DNA of 64,000 nt from Pirellulaceae bacterium (GTDB lineage Bacteria > Planctomycetota > Planctomycetia > Pirellulales > Pirellulaceae). Each line of letters starts with the position of its first letter. Position 1 is the stretch's first letter. The position numbers and the translations under genes were made by a program. Below are positions 19,165-29,217 of this stretch, in pieces. Where the stretch lies: positions 17,690-81,689 of the forward strand of contig BPJU01000011.1 of assembly GCA_026004775.1 (NCBI GenBank). The letters are read 5' to 3'. A model generated the notes under the pieces. That model ran no database searches. It saw nothing but the letters and a program-made list of their open reading frames with translations, and was not told where the DNA came from.

Positions 19165-20630
19165 CCACCGGAGACGCGCGGATACGGGAACAGACGATGA
19201 CCATCGAAAACGACACCGTATATCACAATCCGCTGGTGCGACGTTATGCATCGGCCGAAATGAGCGAGCTTTGGAGTGAGCGGCGCCGGGTGCGTACCTG
19301 GAGGCAGCTCTGGCTGGCACTGGCCGAAACCCAGAAGGAGCTGGGGCTGCCGATCACCGATGAGCAGCTCGACCAGATGCGGGTGGCGTTGGACGACATC
19401 GATTGGGCGGCGGCCCAGCAATACGAGCAGAAACTTCGCCACGACGTGATGGCTCACCTGCACGCCTTTGCCGACCGGTGCCCGGCAGCTCGAGGCATTA
19501 TTCATTGGGGGGCGACGAGCTGTTTCGTGACGGACAACGCCGACTTGATACTGATGCGCGATGCGCTGGGGCTGGTGCGGGACCGGTTGGTATCAGCCAT
19601 CGACGCTCTGGCCGAGTTTGCCCGCCGCTTCCGTGACTTGCCGTGCCTTGCCTTTACCCACTTCCAGCCGGCCCAACCGACGACCGTGGGCAAGAGAGCC
19701 TGTCTGTGGTTGTATGACCTGGTAACCGATTTGGAAGAAATCGAGACACGTCTGGCTCGGCTCAAGGCGCGCGGCGTGAAAGGCACCACGGGAACCCAAG
19801 CCAGTTTCTTGCACCTTTTTGCCGGCGACCACCAAAAAGTGCGGCAATTGGATCACCGGTTGGCGCAAAAAATCGGCTTTGCGTCGGCCTACCCAGTAAC
19901 CGGCCAGACATACCCGCGTAAAGTCGACACCCAGATTCTCGATGCATTGGCCGGCATTGGCCAAAGCGCGCACAAGATGGCCACCGACGTGCGGCTGTTG
20001 GCCCATCGCCGCGAACTGGACGAGCCGTTCGAGGCGGAGCAGGTTGGGTCGTCGGCCATGGCATATAAGCGCAATCCGATGCGCTCGGAGCGCATCTGTG
20101 CTTTGGCGCGGTATCTTATGGGCTTGCCGGCTATGGCCGCACAGACAGCAGCCGTGCAGTGGCTGGAACGCACGCTGGACGATAGTGCCCTGAGGCGGGT
20201 AGTGATCCCACAAGCCTTCCTGGCGGCCGACGCCGTGCTGGTCTTGTATGGGAACGTGGTGAGCGGACTGGTCGTCTACCCGGCGATCGTCAAGGCCAAT
20301 CTCGACCAGGAACTGCCGTTCTTGGCAACCGAGATCATTTTGATGGAGGCGGTGCGGCGAGGGGGCGACCGGCAAGAGCTCCACGAGCGATTGCGGCGAC
20401 ATAGCCTCCAGGCTGCACGGAAAATCAAAGAAGAGGGCGCTCCCAACGATCTATTGGAACGGCTGAAGGCCGATCCTGCTTTCGCTCAATTGCCGTTCGA
20501 TTCACTGTGCGATCCGAAGCGGTTCGTGGGGCGGGCCGTCGAACAGGTCGACGAATTCTTGAACGAAGTAGTACACCCGTTGTTGGCTCGATACCCCGAT
20601 CGCCGCCGGCCGGCCGAGGTGCGCGTCTGA
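19161..20630 (+). CDS. purB: adenylosuccinate lyase
   Basis: 489 aa. The fumarase/aspartase-superfamily signature is [10 protein letters not shown] around residue 296, and the substrate-contact region [15 protein letters not shown] and the HWGATS segment match adenylosuccinate lyase. It acts in purine synthesis, splitting SAICAR and adenylosuccinate and releasing fumarate. The start overlaps the metH stop as ATGA; a second ATG 12 codons in (19197) precedes a more typical N-terminus. The overlap implies translational coupling to metH. Confidence 0.93.
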   Translation: MTTGDARIREQTMTIENDTVYHNPLVRRYASAEMSELWSERRRVRTWRQLWLALAETQKELGLPITDEQLDQMRVALDDIDWAAAQQYEQKLRHDVMAHLHAFADRCPAARGIIHWGATSCFVTDNADLILMRDALGLVRDRLVSAIDALAEFARRFRDLPCLAFTHFQPAQPTTVGKRACLWLYDLVTDLEEIETRLARLKARGVKGTTGTQASFLHLFAGDHQKVRQLDHRLAQKIGFASAYPVTGQTYPRKVDTQILDALAGIGQSAHKMATDVRLLAHRRELDEPFEAEQVGSSAMAYKRNPMRSERICALARYLMGLPAMAAQTAAVQWLERTLDDSALRRVVIPQAFLAADAVLVLYGNVVSGLVVYPAIVKANLDQELPFLATEIILMEAVRRGGDRQELHERLRRHSLQAARKIKEEGAPNDLLERLKADPAFAQLPFDSLCDPKRFVGRAVEQVDEFLNEVVHPLLARYPDRRRPAEVRV

Positions 20631-20781
20631 GACCAGCGAGATACGGGTAACCGTCGAGGTGCGGCTCGTGCCGCTCGCCAGGACGAACTGCTCGCTCTGA
20701 CCGGAATGTTCTTGGCACTTTGAGTACCAACCGGCGGTGAGGGGAATCATTTTTGTCAGAAAAGGCCGTTGCGGTGCAGAA

Positions 20782-21015
20782 TCAAGGCGTATGTGGTTCG
20801 CCGTTCTCCAGGGGGCGCGTCTGGTCGGGGCGCAGTCGCGCCGCTTGACGGTTCTCACGCTGGATCGCTTCGTAAACTTCCTTACGATGAACCGGCACAT
20901 CGGGCGGCGCTTGAATACCTAACCGCACTTTGTCCCCGCGGATATCGACGACCGTAATGATAATGTCGTCACCGATGATGATGCTCTCGTCGCGGTGGCG
21001 GGACAACACCAACAT
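20782..21015 (-). CDS. csrA: carbon storage regulator, RNA-binding translational repressor
   Basis: 77 aa from the ATG at 21015, preceded by AAGGAG six bases away. It begins [17 protein letters not shown] and contains the key residues L4 and R44 ([10 protein letters not shown]), the RNA-contact residues of CsrA/RsmA. It lies directly after fliW and the flagellar genes, the arrangement known from Bacillus and other bacteria, in which FliW binds and inhibits CsrA and flagellin/FliW balance controls translation of flagellar mRNAs. The same frame is open for 107 codons upstream of this start. Confidence 0.96.
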   Translation of the reverse strand: MLVLSRHRDESIIIGDDIIITVVDIRGDKVRLGIQAPPDVPVHRKEVYEAIQRENRQAARLRPDQTRPLENGEPHTP

Positions 21016-21328
21016 GGCAGGCTCCTTACCGAATGCTCTGGGCCGCACTTTCCCGGCCCAGCGGCCGGTTACCGGCTGGAACGGGCTGCGGGGACTGCTG
21101 CGGCTGCGGTTGGCTGGCTCCCCCTTGCTCGTTAACCACACCCGGCGGGAGATACCTCGCCATGGCAAGTTATCGGTAGCGGTTTCGCACAAGATCAGCC
21201 GTGCCAATGAAGTATGCGTTGTGTGGAACAAACCGCTTGTACGACTACCACCGTCGGCGCGTGCCGGCAGGTTACGGAACATCCAGTCGGCACGTCCCAT
21301 AAAGTCGGCATAGGCATCCTTCGGCAAC
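21016..21328. other. gap between fliW and csrA, open in the csrA frame
   Basis: 313 bases with no independent gene that I can support. On the minus strand the csrA frame has no stop back to an ATG at 21336 that overlaps the fliW stop. The translated stretch has no recognisable domain, and csrA has its own strong ribosome site, so I treat it as leader RNA. Confidence 0.5.
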
Positions 21329-21772
21329 TCAGGCACTGCGCCGATAGGCTTCGGCCGGCAATGATGCTACCGGATACGATACGGGCCAATCGTCGAGCGA
21401 AATGACCTGGCATCCGACAGCGTGAGGCTGGTCGATCACAATAGGAGCTTTCAGATTTGCCCACAACTGCCCGTCGTGCGCACTCAATAAAGCCAGCACG
21501 TGCAAAGGCTGTCCCGACAGGCGGCCCAGCGGCGCCAATTGGCCCCGTGCAACCCGCAACCGGTACTGCTCCGCCACGGCGCGCGGTGAAATCGCGGCAA
21601 AGGCCAGTCCCGGATCGGCCAGTGCCTGTAGCCAGATCACCTGAGGTCGCTTTTCTTCGGCCACCAGCACGAAGTGCCGCAGGTGCTCAAATCCGACAAG
21701 CCCATCGGGAAAAACAAACACCTGGTCGCCCGACACCTGCAAGTCGCCGAACCGAACGCTACGAACGATCAT
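21329..21772 (-). CDS. fliW: flagellar assembly factor FliW
   Basis: 147 aa from the ATG at 21772, chosen because AGGGA lies seven bases upstream; ATGs at 21778 and 21850 are alternatives. Family features are the N-terminal [25 protein letters not shown] and the C-terminal [19 protein letters not shown]. FliW is a small beta-barrel protein that binds flagellin and CsrA, relieving CsrA repression when flagellin is exported. It sits between flgL and csrA on the same strand. Confidence 0.92.
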   Translation of the reverse strand: MIVRSVRFGDLQVSGDQVFVFPDGLVGFEHLRHFVLVAEEKRPQVIWLQALADPGLAFAAISPRAVAEQYRLRVARGQLAPLGRLSGQPLHVLALLSAHDGQLWANLKAPIVIDQPHAVGCQVISLDDWPVSYPVASLPAEAYRRSA

Positions 21773-22179
21773 CGGCATGTCCCTGCCTACTGCGGATTCT
21801 GCATAGGCCTGGTTGCGCCAGGCGGCACACTCGCCGTTTCCGGCACACACTGCCTAGCAGCGACAATCCTCCTTTTCCATCTTCGGATAAAACCTGTCCG
21901 GATCATCAACCAAAGTCGCCCCCCAACCGGAACTCGGTTCGGTCGAGAACGTCCAGGGCGCTGGCCTTACTGGCTTTGGCGGCTGAAAACACCGGATGCG
22001 GACCGAAATCCGTGTCACCAGAATTGTTGTAACCGGCGGAAAGTTTGGCCCTGCAACCACGCTGGTTTTGCCAGCACGGGCACAAGCCTTGCGTGCTATG
22101 ACGACGGCCGCACATGCTTACTCTGTGCCCGCTCAAACACACACCCGTGCGGGCGGACAGCGAAGGCAGACAATCACGG
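21773..22179. other. gap between flgL and fliW
   Basis: About 400 bases on the minus-strand operon path. Short open frames on both strands have no recognisable sequence, and nothing else stands out. It may hold a separate promoter for fliW-csrA. Confidence 0.45.
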
Positions 22180-24870
22180 CTACAGATAGTCTAACAGCGA
22201 AAGCTGGAAGAGGCGTCCCGTCAGTTGGAGGGTGGCCTGGAAGGCGGTTTGACGTTGGGTAAGCTGCGAGATGGTTTCGACCAGGTCCGCGTCGATCTCC
22301 TCGGAAAGGTTCCGGCGCAGCTCGACCATTTCGCTGTCCAGCCGGCTGAGCAACAGGTCAATGAACCGACTCTGAGCACCAATTCCTGCTCGCGCAAATA
22401 CCAGCCGGTTGATGTCCTCATCAAGCAGAGTCATGAGACGCTGGAGTTGTCGTTCGTCGTATTTTTCTACGGCATTTGCCAGTCGGATCAGCGTGTTGAA
22501 CAGGCCGCGAACCTCATCCGGATTGACATCGCTCCCGACGACGCGTTCGGTCGTTCCATCTTCGGAAACGGATGCCGTGCCTTGATCGACGCCTTCCGCG
22601 AGCAGTCCCAAATCCCACACGGCGCGGCCGGCAATGCGTTCGATGGTCAGCGGCTGTGGTCCGCCCGCCGCATCCGCTGTCAGGTAGATGCCGTTGCCGG
22701 TGGGGGCCAGGGACGCAACGACGCGGGTAGCTGGGTTTTGGTTGTCAGGGTGGTTATTGATGACTTGCAGCACGTCGCCAATGGTGGTCGCATTCGAGAC
22801 GTCGATCTCCAGTCGCGTACCGTCTTTAAGAATGATCGCAAATTCGGGGCCATTTACGGACTGGACGCCCAGCCCGTGGTTCAACTCCGCAAGCGCCGTC
22901 GACTCGTGCAGCGTCCTCAGACCAAGCTGGGTGGCGGTGGTACCCCCGTTTTCGCCAATCGAGAAGTCGGCACCTGAGAGAACGGAGCGCACATCGATAC
23001 CTGTGCCGTTCGCATTGATTTCGGCCACCACTCCTGCCCCGGCACCATTGATCGCATTTAGCAGGTCTTCCAGGGTGGTCGCCGAGGAAATGTCGATCAC
23101 ATATTGGTCGGGGCCCTGCTGGATCAGCAACCCGCTGGTCGTGTCCAGCTCTTGGCCGCTACCTCCGGTTAGCTGGACCGTAGCCAGGCCGTCCACGGCA
23201 CCGGAACCCGGTTCGGTACCTGTTACGGCGTCCTTGTCATCGATGGTTATCTCGAAAAGCTGAGCGATATCGGCATTGGCTTCCAGAGCTGCCTTGACTT
23301 GGGCAGCGGTGGAAGCGCCGGCCGCCACATGGACGAAAACCGTATTGGCTTCCCCACCGCTGTTGCCGGTGTTGCCGCGCACGACGCCGGCATCGGCGGC
23401 GCTCACCGTAGCCGTCGGAACATAGCCGCCGTCACTGGGGTCCGAGGCATCATAACTGGCCGTGAACGGACTGGAACCATTGATGGCTGCGATGACCGTC
23501 TGGATTTCGGTCCGGTCTAAGGCGTCGACTCCGATGGTGAGCAGTTTGGCATCCGGGTCGAAGCTGACCGTGGCTGAGTTGCCGATCAGTCCGGCGTTGA
23601 CGATTTCGATGCGGACCTGATTGTATTGGCTGCCTGGATCGTTGGCGGTAAGGATCAAATTGTTGTTGGAACCGGAGAAGGCAAGTGCGGCTCGTGCTGC
23701 TACCGCGGTAGGGCTGAGATAGGCGAACTCTTCACCCGGTTGGATACCCGGAGCAGCCTGGAGCAGGGAGTCGTCCACCAGATGAAACCGGAAGTTGTTG
23801 AATTGCTCGCCAGGTTTACGAGCCACGATCCACAGGTCGTTGTTTGCCCCCTCGGAACGCAACAGCCCGTAGGCACGCCGTCCGAGAATGTCCGCCAGGC
23901 GGGTTGACAGAGACAACCGGGGATCCAGGTCCTGGCCCACCAGCGGTCCACTGCCCACACCCAGGCTATTGGCGATTCCCAGGTCCGCTGCCGTCATGCC
24001 GCCATTGCTGTCTCGAACCGTGAGGTTGCCGCCCAAGCCGTCGTCCAATTGGAGCACGAGCTGATTCTGCAGGAGCCGCACGGTCAACTTCCTTCCGGCC
24101 GGCGGATGGGCCTCCAACTGCCGCACGACGTCCCGCAGCGTCACGGCTTTGCTCAAGTCGACGGTCGCCGTGTTGGTGCCGTCCGAAACCAAAATACTTC
24201 CCAGCCGAATCCCTTTGCCTTCACGCAAATCGGACAGTTTCGTGTCGAGCGTGGCGACCGGATCGAGATCGACGCTTCCGAGTTTTCCGGACGAGTAAAC
24301 GCCGATCATCGAATCGGCAGTCGCGTTGGTAGGAACCAGATGGCCGCCGTCGGTGTACCCGGACAACAAGCGGTTATTCCCTTGGAATCTGACGAATCCG
24401 GTCGAAAAGTCGAACGGAATCGTGGTCACCCGTGATCCGGCAAACAGGTATCGACCTCGATAGTCGCTGTTGGCCAGCCGCACCAATTGCTGCACCATGG
24501 TACGCAGTTGCGAAGCGACGGCCGCACGTTCCGTATCGGTACTGGTCGAGTTCATCACCCCCAGAACCAGACCTCTCGCTTCGATCAATAGATCGCTCAT
24601 CTGGGCACCGACCGAGTCGGAAGCCTTGAAGAAATCGTTGGCAGCTCGAAGCGTGACCTGACTTTTTTCCTTTTGCTCCAGAAGCATCTGCAGGTGGATG
24701 GCACGCGATGCCGCCACGGTATCGTCGCTGGGAGTCGTGATGCGCAGACCGGTCGACAAGCGGTCCTGTACCCGCAAGAGTTGCAACTGGTGATCCTGCA
24801 ACTGAGTGACCAGCCGCGCCTGGAGCAGCAAGTCGCTGGATCGATTCGAGGGAACAGGGATAACCGTCAT
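22180..24870 (-). CDS. flgL: flagellar hook-filament junction protein FlgL (very long)
   Basis: 896 aa from the ATG at 24870, which has GGAGGT eight bases upstream; the frame opens 17 codons earlier without a site. The N-terminus has the flagellin-like helical region (QLQDHQLQLLRVQDRLSTGLRITTPSDDTVAASRA), and the C-terminus the matching helices (about 800-896, ending GRLFQLSLLDYL). Between them lies an insert of several hundred residues with repeated DLSKAVTLRDVV / DISSATTLEDLL / DVSNATTIGDVL segments that look like duplicated flagellin-hook-IN-type units. Typical FlgL is about 300 aa. It sits directly after flgK. Confidence 0.9.
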   Translation of the reverse strand: MTVIPVPSNRSSDLLLQARLVTQLQDHQLQLLRVQDRLSTGLRITTPSDDTVAASRAIHLQMLLEQKEKSQVTLRAANDFFKASDSVGAQMSDLLIEARGLVLGVMNSTSTDTERAAVASQLRTMVQQLVRLANSDYRGRYLFAGSRVTTIPFDFSTGFVRFQGNNRLLSGYTDGGHLVPTNATADSMIGVYSSGKLGSVDLDPVATLDTKLSDLREGKGIRLGSILVSDGTNTATVDLSKAVTLRDVVRQLEAHPPAGRKLTVRLLQNQLVLQLDDGLGGNLTVRDSNGGMTAADLGIANSLGVGSGPLVGQDLDPRLSLSTRLADILGRRAYGLLRSEGANNDLWIVARKPGEQFNNFRFHLVDDSLLQAAPGIQPGEEFAYLSPTAVAARAALAFSGSNNNLILTANDPGSQYNQVRIEIVNAGLIGNSATVSFDPDAKLLTIGVDALDRTEIQTVIAAINGSSPFTASYDASDPSDGGYVPTATVSAADAGVVRGNTGNSGGEANTVFVHVAAGASTAAQVKAALEANADIAQLFEITIDDKDAVTGTEPGSGAVDGLATVQLTGGSGQELDTTSGLLIQQGPDQYVIDISSATTLEDLLNAINGAGAGVVAEINANGTGIDVRSVLSGADFSIGENGGTTATQLGLRTLHESTALAELNHGLGVQSVNGPEFAIILKDGTRLEIDVSNATTIGDVLQVINNHPDNQNPATRVVASLAPTGNGIYLTADAAGGPQPLTIERIAGRAVWDLGLLAEGVDQGTASVSEDGTTERVVGSDVNPDEVRGLFNTLIRLANAVEKYDERQLQRLMTLLDEDINRLVFARAGIGAQSRFIDLLLSRLDSEMVELRRNLSEEIDADLVETISQLTQRQTAFQATLQLTGRLFQLSLLDYL

Positions 24871-24960
24871 CTCCCGATACCTCCGCTCGGGCTGGCTCGA
24901 GTCGGTTGGTGCTCCAGGCAACGCCCGCCGATGCCCCCACGCATGAAACGGCCCCCCGGC

Positions 24961-26658
24961 TCAGAGGTTTACCAGCGAATCGAGGATCTGGCTGATCGAA
25001 ACGATGAAGCGGGCCGACATCTGAAAAACCCGCTGGTACGCGATCATCCGCACCGCCTCTTCGTCCAAACTGACACCACTGGTCGCCAGTTGTTGGCCCT
25101 CGAGCGACTTTTGGAAGACGCGAAAACCTTCGGCTACCGAACGGGTGATCGCGGCTTCTTGCGACACACCATCGACCAACTGCCGGTAGAGCGTCGCCAG
25201 ACTGGCACCTTGTTGGCTGCCGAGAGGTGATTCCAGCAATCCGGCCAGCAGCACCCCGTTTTCCGTATCCTCACCGATGCCATTACGACTGGCGGCAAAT
25301 TTGCCAGGATCGGCTTTCAGGATTGAATGGACGGCGATGTCCGTGGCCGAGCTTCCCGCAAAGAAGCTGTTCAGCCCTAATGCAGCCAGCACGCCGCTGG
25401 TGTCATCGGCAAAAGCGAATTCCAGATGGGACGACTCACTGGTCAACACCAACCGTCCGGTAGCGTCGATCGTCGCCGAAACACCTTCAATGGCGTCGAG
25501 CGCCTCGGCTAGACTCTGGAGCGTCGTATCGGTATCCAGGCCGCTCAGATCGACGAACAGTTCGGTGCTCCGTACCATGCCGCTTTGCCGGTCGCGTACT
25601 AGTACCTGGAATGAGCCGCTGGTGGGAGTGAACGGCAGTCCTGCCTGGTCGAGCGGCTTCTGGCTGGAAGTTACGGCCCAGTCGCTTGCAAGTTGCGTAA
25701 AACCCGTAAGGCCTTGGCCACCGCTGTGGACTTTATTGAACTCGAAAATCAACGTGCTGGCGTAGCTGTTCAACTGATCGAGAAACCCGCCGAGTACCTG
25801 GTCGCGGGCGGCCACCAGTCCCGCCAGTTCTCCTGACGATACGTCAAGCTCTTTGTCGGTATCGACCAGTTTGATCTTGGCGATGCTCAGACCTCGGTCG
25901 AAATCCAGGTCGGCCTTCACTTGGCGGAATTGTCCCTCGGTCACCAAATAATCGCCGCCGGCGTAGACGGTTACCGAGCCGCTCGGTTGTTCGGCCACGG
26001 TGATATCGATGATTTGGGATAGTTCGCCGAGCAATTTTTGGCGGCGGTCGCGCAGTCCTACAGCGTCGCTTCGCCTGGATTCGCCGCCTTCGGCCGCCAC
26101 GATTTGTACGTTCAAGCGGGCCAGATCCTTCAGCAGTCCGTTGATCTTGTCCGCAAACCCCAGCACCCGCTCATTCACCCCTACCCGCAGTTCGCGCACC
26201 CGCTGGTCCAGCCGCTGGATTTGCCGCGCGAGGGCGTCGCCCTGGAGCACCACCAGATTGCGAACCGAAACGCTTTCCGGCTGATTGAGCACGTCGCTGA
26301 TGGCGTTGAAAAAGTTGGTCAAACCCGTGCTGATGTCGTCCTCGCCCAACTCACCCAACAGAGCTTCCAGTTCCAGATAGCTCTTTTCTTGCGCCTGACT
26401 ACTTGCCAGGTCGCTGTTGGCCCGGCGTAACCGCTCTTCCAAAAACTTGTCCACCGCCTGTTGGATGCGGTCGACCTGAACACCCAGTCCGATGAGCAGC
26501 TTGCCGAGTTTCTGCGTAGGCGCCGGCGTCTGGATCAGCTCCTGGCGCAGATAACCCGGCGTATGCGCATTGGCGATATTGTTACCGGTAACTTGCAGCC
26601 CGAGCTGGGCCACAAGCAGCGAGTTCTTCGCCAATTGCAGCGACGTAAACAGTGACAT
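24961..26658 (-). CDS. flgK: flagellar hook-associated protein 1
   Basis: 565 aa. The N-terminus SLQLAKNSLLVAQLGLQVTGNNIANAHTPGYLRQE is the axial-protein motif (ANxxTPGY) shared by rod, hook and HAP1 proteins. The C-terminus EEAVRMIAYQRVFQMSARFIVSISQILDSLVNL is the matching FlgK end. The middle is the variable domain. FlgK joins hook to filament and is exported by the flagellar type III apparatus. It lies between the chaperone-like flgN (24-base gap) and flgL. Confidence 0.95.
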   Translation of the reverse strand: MSLFTSLQLAKNSLLVAQLGLQVTGNNIANAHTPGYLRQELIQTPAPTQKLGKLLIGLGVQVDRIQQAVDKFLEERLRRANSDLASSQAQEKSYLELEALLGELGEDDISTGLTNFFNAISDVLNQPESVSVRNLVVLQGDALARQIQRLDQRVRELRVGVNERVLGFADKINGLLKDLARLNVQIVAAEGGESRRSDAVGLRDRRQKLLGELSQIIDITVAEQPSGSVTVYAGGDYLVTEGQFRQVKADLDFDRGLSIAKIKLVDTDKELDVSSGELAGLVAARDQVLGGFLDQLNSYASTLIFEFNKVHSGGQGLTGFTQLASDWAVTSSQKPLDQAGLPFTPTSGSFQVLVRDRQSGMVRSTELFVDLSGLDTDTTLQSLAEALDAIEGVSATIDATGRLVLTSESSHLEFAFADDTSGVLAALGLNSFFAGSSATDIAVHSILKADPGKFAASRNGIGEDTENGVLLAGLLESPLGSQQGASLATLYRQLVDGVSQEAAITRSVAEGFRVFQKSLEGQQLATSGVSLDEEAVRMIAYQRVFQMSARFIVSISQILDSLVNL

Positions 26659-26682
26659 CTCTGGAGGACTACCTGCCGGACA

Positions 26683-27225
26683 TCATGCTTCCTGGTCCAC
26701 CAAGCCTCCGCAGCAACTCTTTTGAGACTGATGGGGATCGTATGTGGGTAGTAATCGGCCGCCGGTGGCGAGAATCTCTAACATCTGCGAAATATGGAGC
26801 AGACTGCGCTGTGCGATTACCCAATTGGTAAGAGCGGTATGCTGGAGAAGCTGCATGCGGGCAGCCGCCTGATTCACCTGACTAGCCAGTTTGCCCGGCT
26901 TCCCTCGTTCCAACCGCCTTGCCAGAGCTCGCAAGTCTTCCGCCGCCAATCCTTCCTGAGCAGCGCTCGCCAACAGCTCACCGCGGCGCCGCTGTAGCTC
27001 TTCTAGTTCTCCGGCCAGAACCTGTTCTTGCTGCTGGAAGGAGGCGATGGCCGGAAGATCACCCGACGCCATCGCCCGCCGCTTCTTTTCCAACAACTCC
27101 AACAGCTTACTTTGCACCTCAGTTAAAGCCGTCAGATACTCGCCAAGCTGCTCCTCATAGTCACTGCGGAGGGGAGGCCCATTCTGTGCCGCCCCTTGTG
27201 AGTTCTTCGCACTCGTGACGTTCAT
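26683..27225 (-). CDS. flgN: FlgN-like flagellar export chaperone
   Basis: 180 aa, predicted almost wholly helical with long amphipathic stretches (residues 25-145). It resembles FlgN in the first helices (YLTALTEVQSKLLELLEKKRRAM, then LAGELEELQRRRGELL). FlgN chaperones FlgK and FlgL, and this gene sits immediately upstream of both, which supports the call. Sequence identity in this family is low, so context carries much of the weight. Confidence 0.78.
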   Translation of the reverse strand: MNVTSAKNSQGAAQNGPPLRSDYEEQLGEYLTALTEVQSKLLELLEKKRRAMASGDLPAIASFQQQEQVLAGELEELQRRRGELLASAAQEGLAAEDLRALARRLERGKPGKLASQVNQAAARMQLLQHTALTNWVIAQRSLLHISQMLEILATGGRLLPTYDPHQSQKSCCGGLVDQEA

Positions 27226-27499
27226 GGCAATTTGCCTCTTGCTCAGTATCGCCGATTGTATTTACCTGTGCCGGCAGCTAATACGCTCTATAGCAGCCTG
27301 CTATTCCCAACCCATTGCCAGCGATCACTTTTTCCTTTTTTCCAAACGATCTCTATTGACATTTTCGTTGCTCTCCTTTGTACTATTAACAGTTCGTAGA
27401 GTTGCCTACTACTGCCGGAAGATGTTTTCACAGTACATCACAAGCGCACACCTCTTTTGCCACCTTCAACCGCGTCTCTCGACAATCGTCGATAACGAT

Positions 27500-27811
27500 T
27501 CAGGGGCGCTTGAGCATGAAAAGCTCGAACATCGGGCCGGCCAGGCGATCGGCCGACTTTTCTGCCATTTTCTCTGCAAGCACTTGATCCAACTGTGCCC
27601 GAAACACCTGTTCGGTTCGCCCGCCGTGAAAATATGCCGACTCGGGGACCGTTTTCCGCATGGCAGCCAGAAGCTGGCCGAAAAGTGTCTGTCCCACAAA
27701 ATCGTTGAAGGCCTGGCGTAGGTCATCGTTTTTGGACGCTGTCGCGGGGACTTGTGGTTGTTTCTGGTAGACAAGTCGAGGGTCGTAGTAGGGCGCGATT
27801 TCGATAGACAT
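27500..27811 (-). CDS. flgJ: rod-binding protein, FlgJ N-terminal type
   Basis: 103 aa from the ATG at 27811 with GGAG six bases upstream. It matches the FlgJ rod-binding domain: LRQAFNDFVGQTLFGQLLAAMRKT, then YFHGGRTEQVFRAQLDQVLAEKMAEK. The muramidase domain found in E. coli FlgJ is absent, as in many phyla where a separate enzyme opens the peptidoglycan. It acts as the rod cap during rod assembly. It sits between flgI and flgN. Confidence 0.88.
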   Translation of the reverse strand: MSIEIAPYYDPRLVYQKQPQVPATASKNDDLRQAFNDFVGQTLFGQLLAAMRKTVPESAYFHGGRTEQVFRAQLDQVLAEKMAEKSADRLAGPMFELFMLKRP

Positions 27812-27960
27812 GATCTGCTCCAACACTTAAAAAATGGATATTCCGGCATAATCGGTGTAATTCTGGACCGGATTCCGGCTTACCGGTGGACATACGATTT
27901 TCTTGCACATTCGCGCGATCATCTATATGAGTGGTAGCGGCTCCTGGCATCCGGCACGCG

Positions 27961-29103
27961 TCACTCAATCACTAATTCTCCCCACAGTGCTCCTTGGCGG
28001 TCCAATGCCTTGATAATGTCGATGATGTCGGAGGTGTCCACTTTGAGACCATTGAGTGCGGTGACAAGCGACCGCAGGGCCACGGACGAGTCGGCAACCG
28101 CGGGTGGTCTTTCCAAGGTGGTGAACGCAGCTACCTGCTGGCCGCCGGCGTCGATGGTCAGGTTCTTATGGGAAATGGCCACCGGGCGAATGGCTACTTC
28201 GTCGCCGACGACAATCACCTTGGCACGCTCGTTGATCACGACCCGCGTGCCCGGTATTTCTCGCAGCTCAATGGGGAAATTGAGCAATTCGGCTATGAAT
28301 TCCACCGGCCGGTCGCGATCCTCGTCCGGAATGCGCACCAGGACATTCCGGGCATCGATGGCCCAGGCAATCTGTTCTCCAGAGCGCCGCGCGTAGTCGC
28401 CCATTGAGCGCTGTGGGTTGAAGCCCTGATTGACAGCCGATTGCACCAGTAAAGCCGTGCGGAACCCCGCGTGATTCTCTTTGAGCACCAGTGTTACGTA
28501 ACCGTCCTGCTGGAACTGGTAGACAAAATCTCTCTGCAATTGACAACCCTGGTGGATGGTGGCCACCGTGGGTACGGCAGGGTCGGGAATTGTCAGCGGG
28601 CCGAATGCTACGCCATAGACGTTTCGGTCCGAAGGCAATGGTCCCAACAGTGGAGTCAACAGCAGCGTACCGCCGGCCAAACTCTTGGCGCTGATCGCGC
28701 TCACCGTACAATTGATTCTGCCTCCCTGGCGCCCTCCGGTCGGTGGGATGGTGGCCGTGACGAACACCAGGGCCACGTTCTTGGCATTTTTGAGCTCGTT
28801 CAGATCGAAGTCCCCGGATGCTCCTCGCGGGATGGCGTTACCCATCAGTTGCATGGTTTGAGCGAGCGCCCGGGTAGCTGGACGGTCACCGTCGCCCGTG
28901 CCTCGTAAACCAACCACCAGCCCGAAGCCGTGGATGATGTTTTCTTCCTGCCCTTTGACACGGCAGACATCGGCCACGCGGACCTGGGCAGCCAACCACC
29001 GATCACACAGAAGAGTGAGCAACACCACCAACGCCAATGCGTAGAGTCGACTTGCCATCGTAGTCGCCCAATGATCGATCTGCCCTTCTGCAAGACCTTC
29101 CAT
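27961..29103 (-). CDS. flgI: flagellar P-ring protein
   Basis: 380 aa from the ATG at 29103 (AGGTG six bases upstream); alternatives are 29160 and 29058, the last giving the shortest signal peptide (MASRLYALALVVLLTLLCD). Family motifs include VADVCRVKGQEENIIHGFGL, VGLRGTGDGD, NVALVFVTATIPP and the C-terminal LNGLKVDTSDIIDIIKALDRQGAL. It forms the periplasmic ring around the rod at the peptidoglycan. Its presence with FlgH shows a diderm cell envelope. Confidence 0.95.
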   Translation of the reverse strand: MEGLAEGQIDHWATTMASRLYALALVVLLTLLCDRWLAAQVRVADVCRVKGQEENIIHGFGLVVGLRGTGDGDRPATRALAQTMQLMGNAIPRGASGDFDLNELKNAKNVALVFVTATIPPTGGRQGGRINCTVSAISAKSLAGGTLLLTPLLGPLPSDRNVYGVAFGPLTIPDPAVPTVATIHQGCQLQRDFVYQFQQDGYVTLVLKENHAGFRTALLVQSAVNQGFNPQRSMGDYARRSGEQIAWAIDARNVLVRIPDEDRDRPVEFIAELLNFPIELREIPGTRVVINERAKVIVVGDEVAIRPVAISHKNLTIDAGGQQVAAFTTLERPPAVADSSVALRSLVTALNGLKVDTSDIIDIIKALDRQGALWGELVIE

Positions 29104-29217
29104 TCCTCGCACCTGCGATAAATCACCCGCCCGGTACACAAGTCGATTTTTACTTTCCATTCTGTGTATTTTTCTTATATCATACGGAACTGATTTTTTT
29201 CTGTCGGGTCTATTATT

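Noticed and set aside
21195-21464. 89-codon minus-strand frame overlapping fliW
   Set aside because: It overlaps a clear gene in another frame and has no recognisable sequence.
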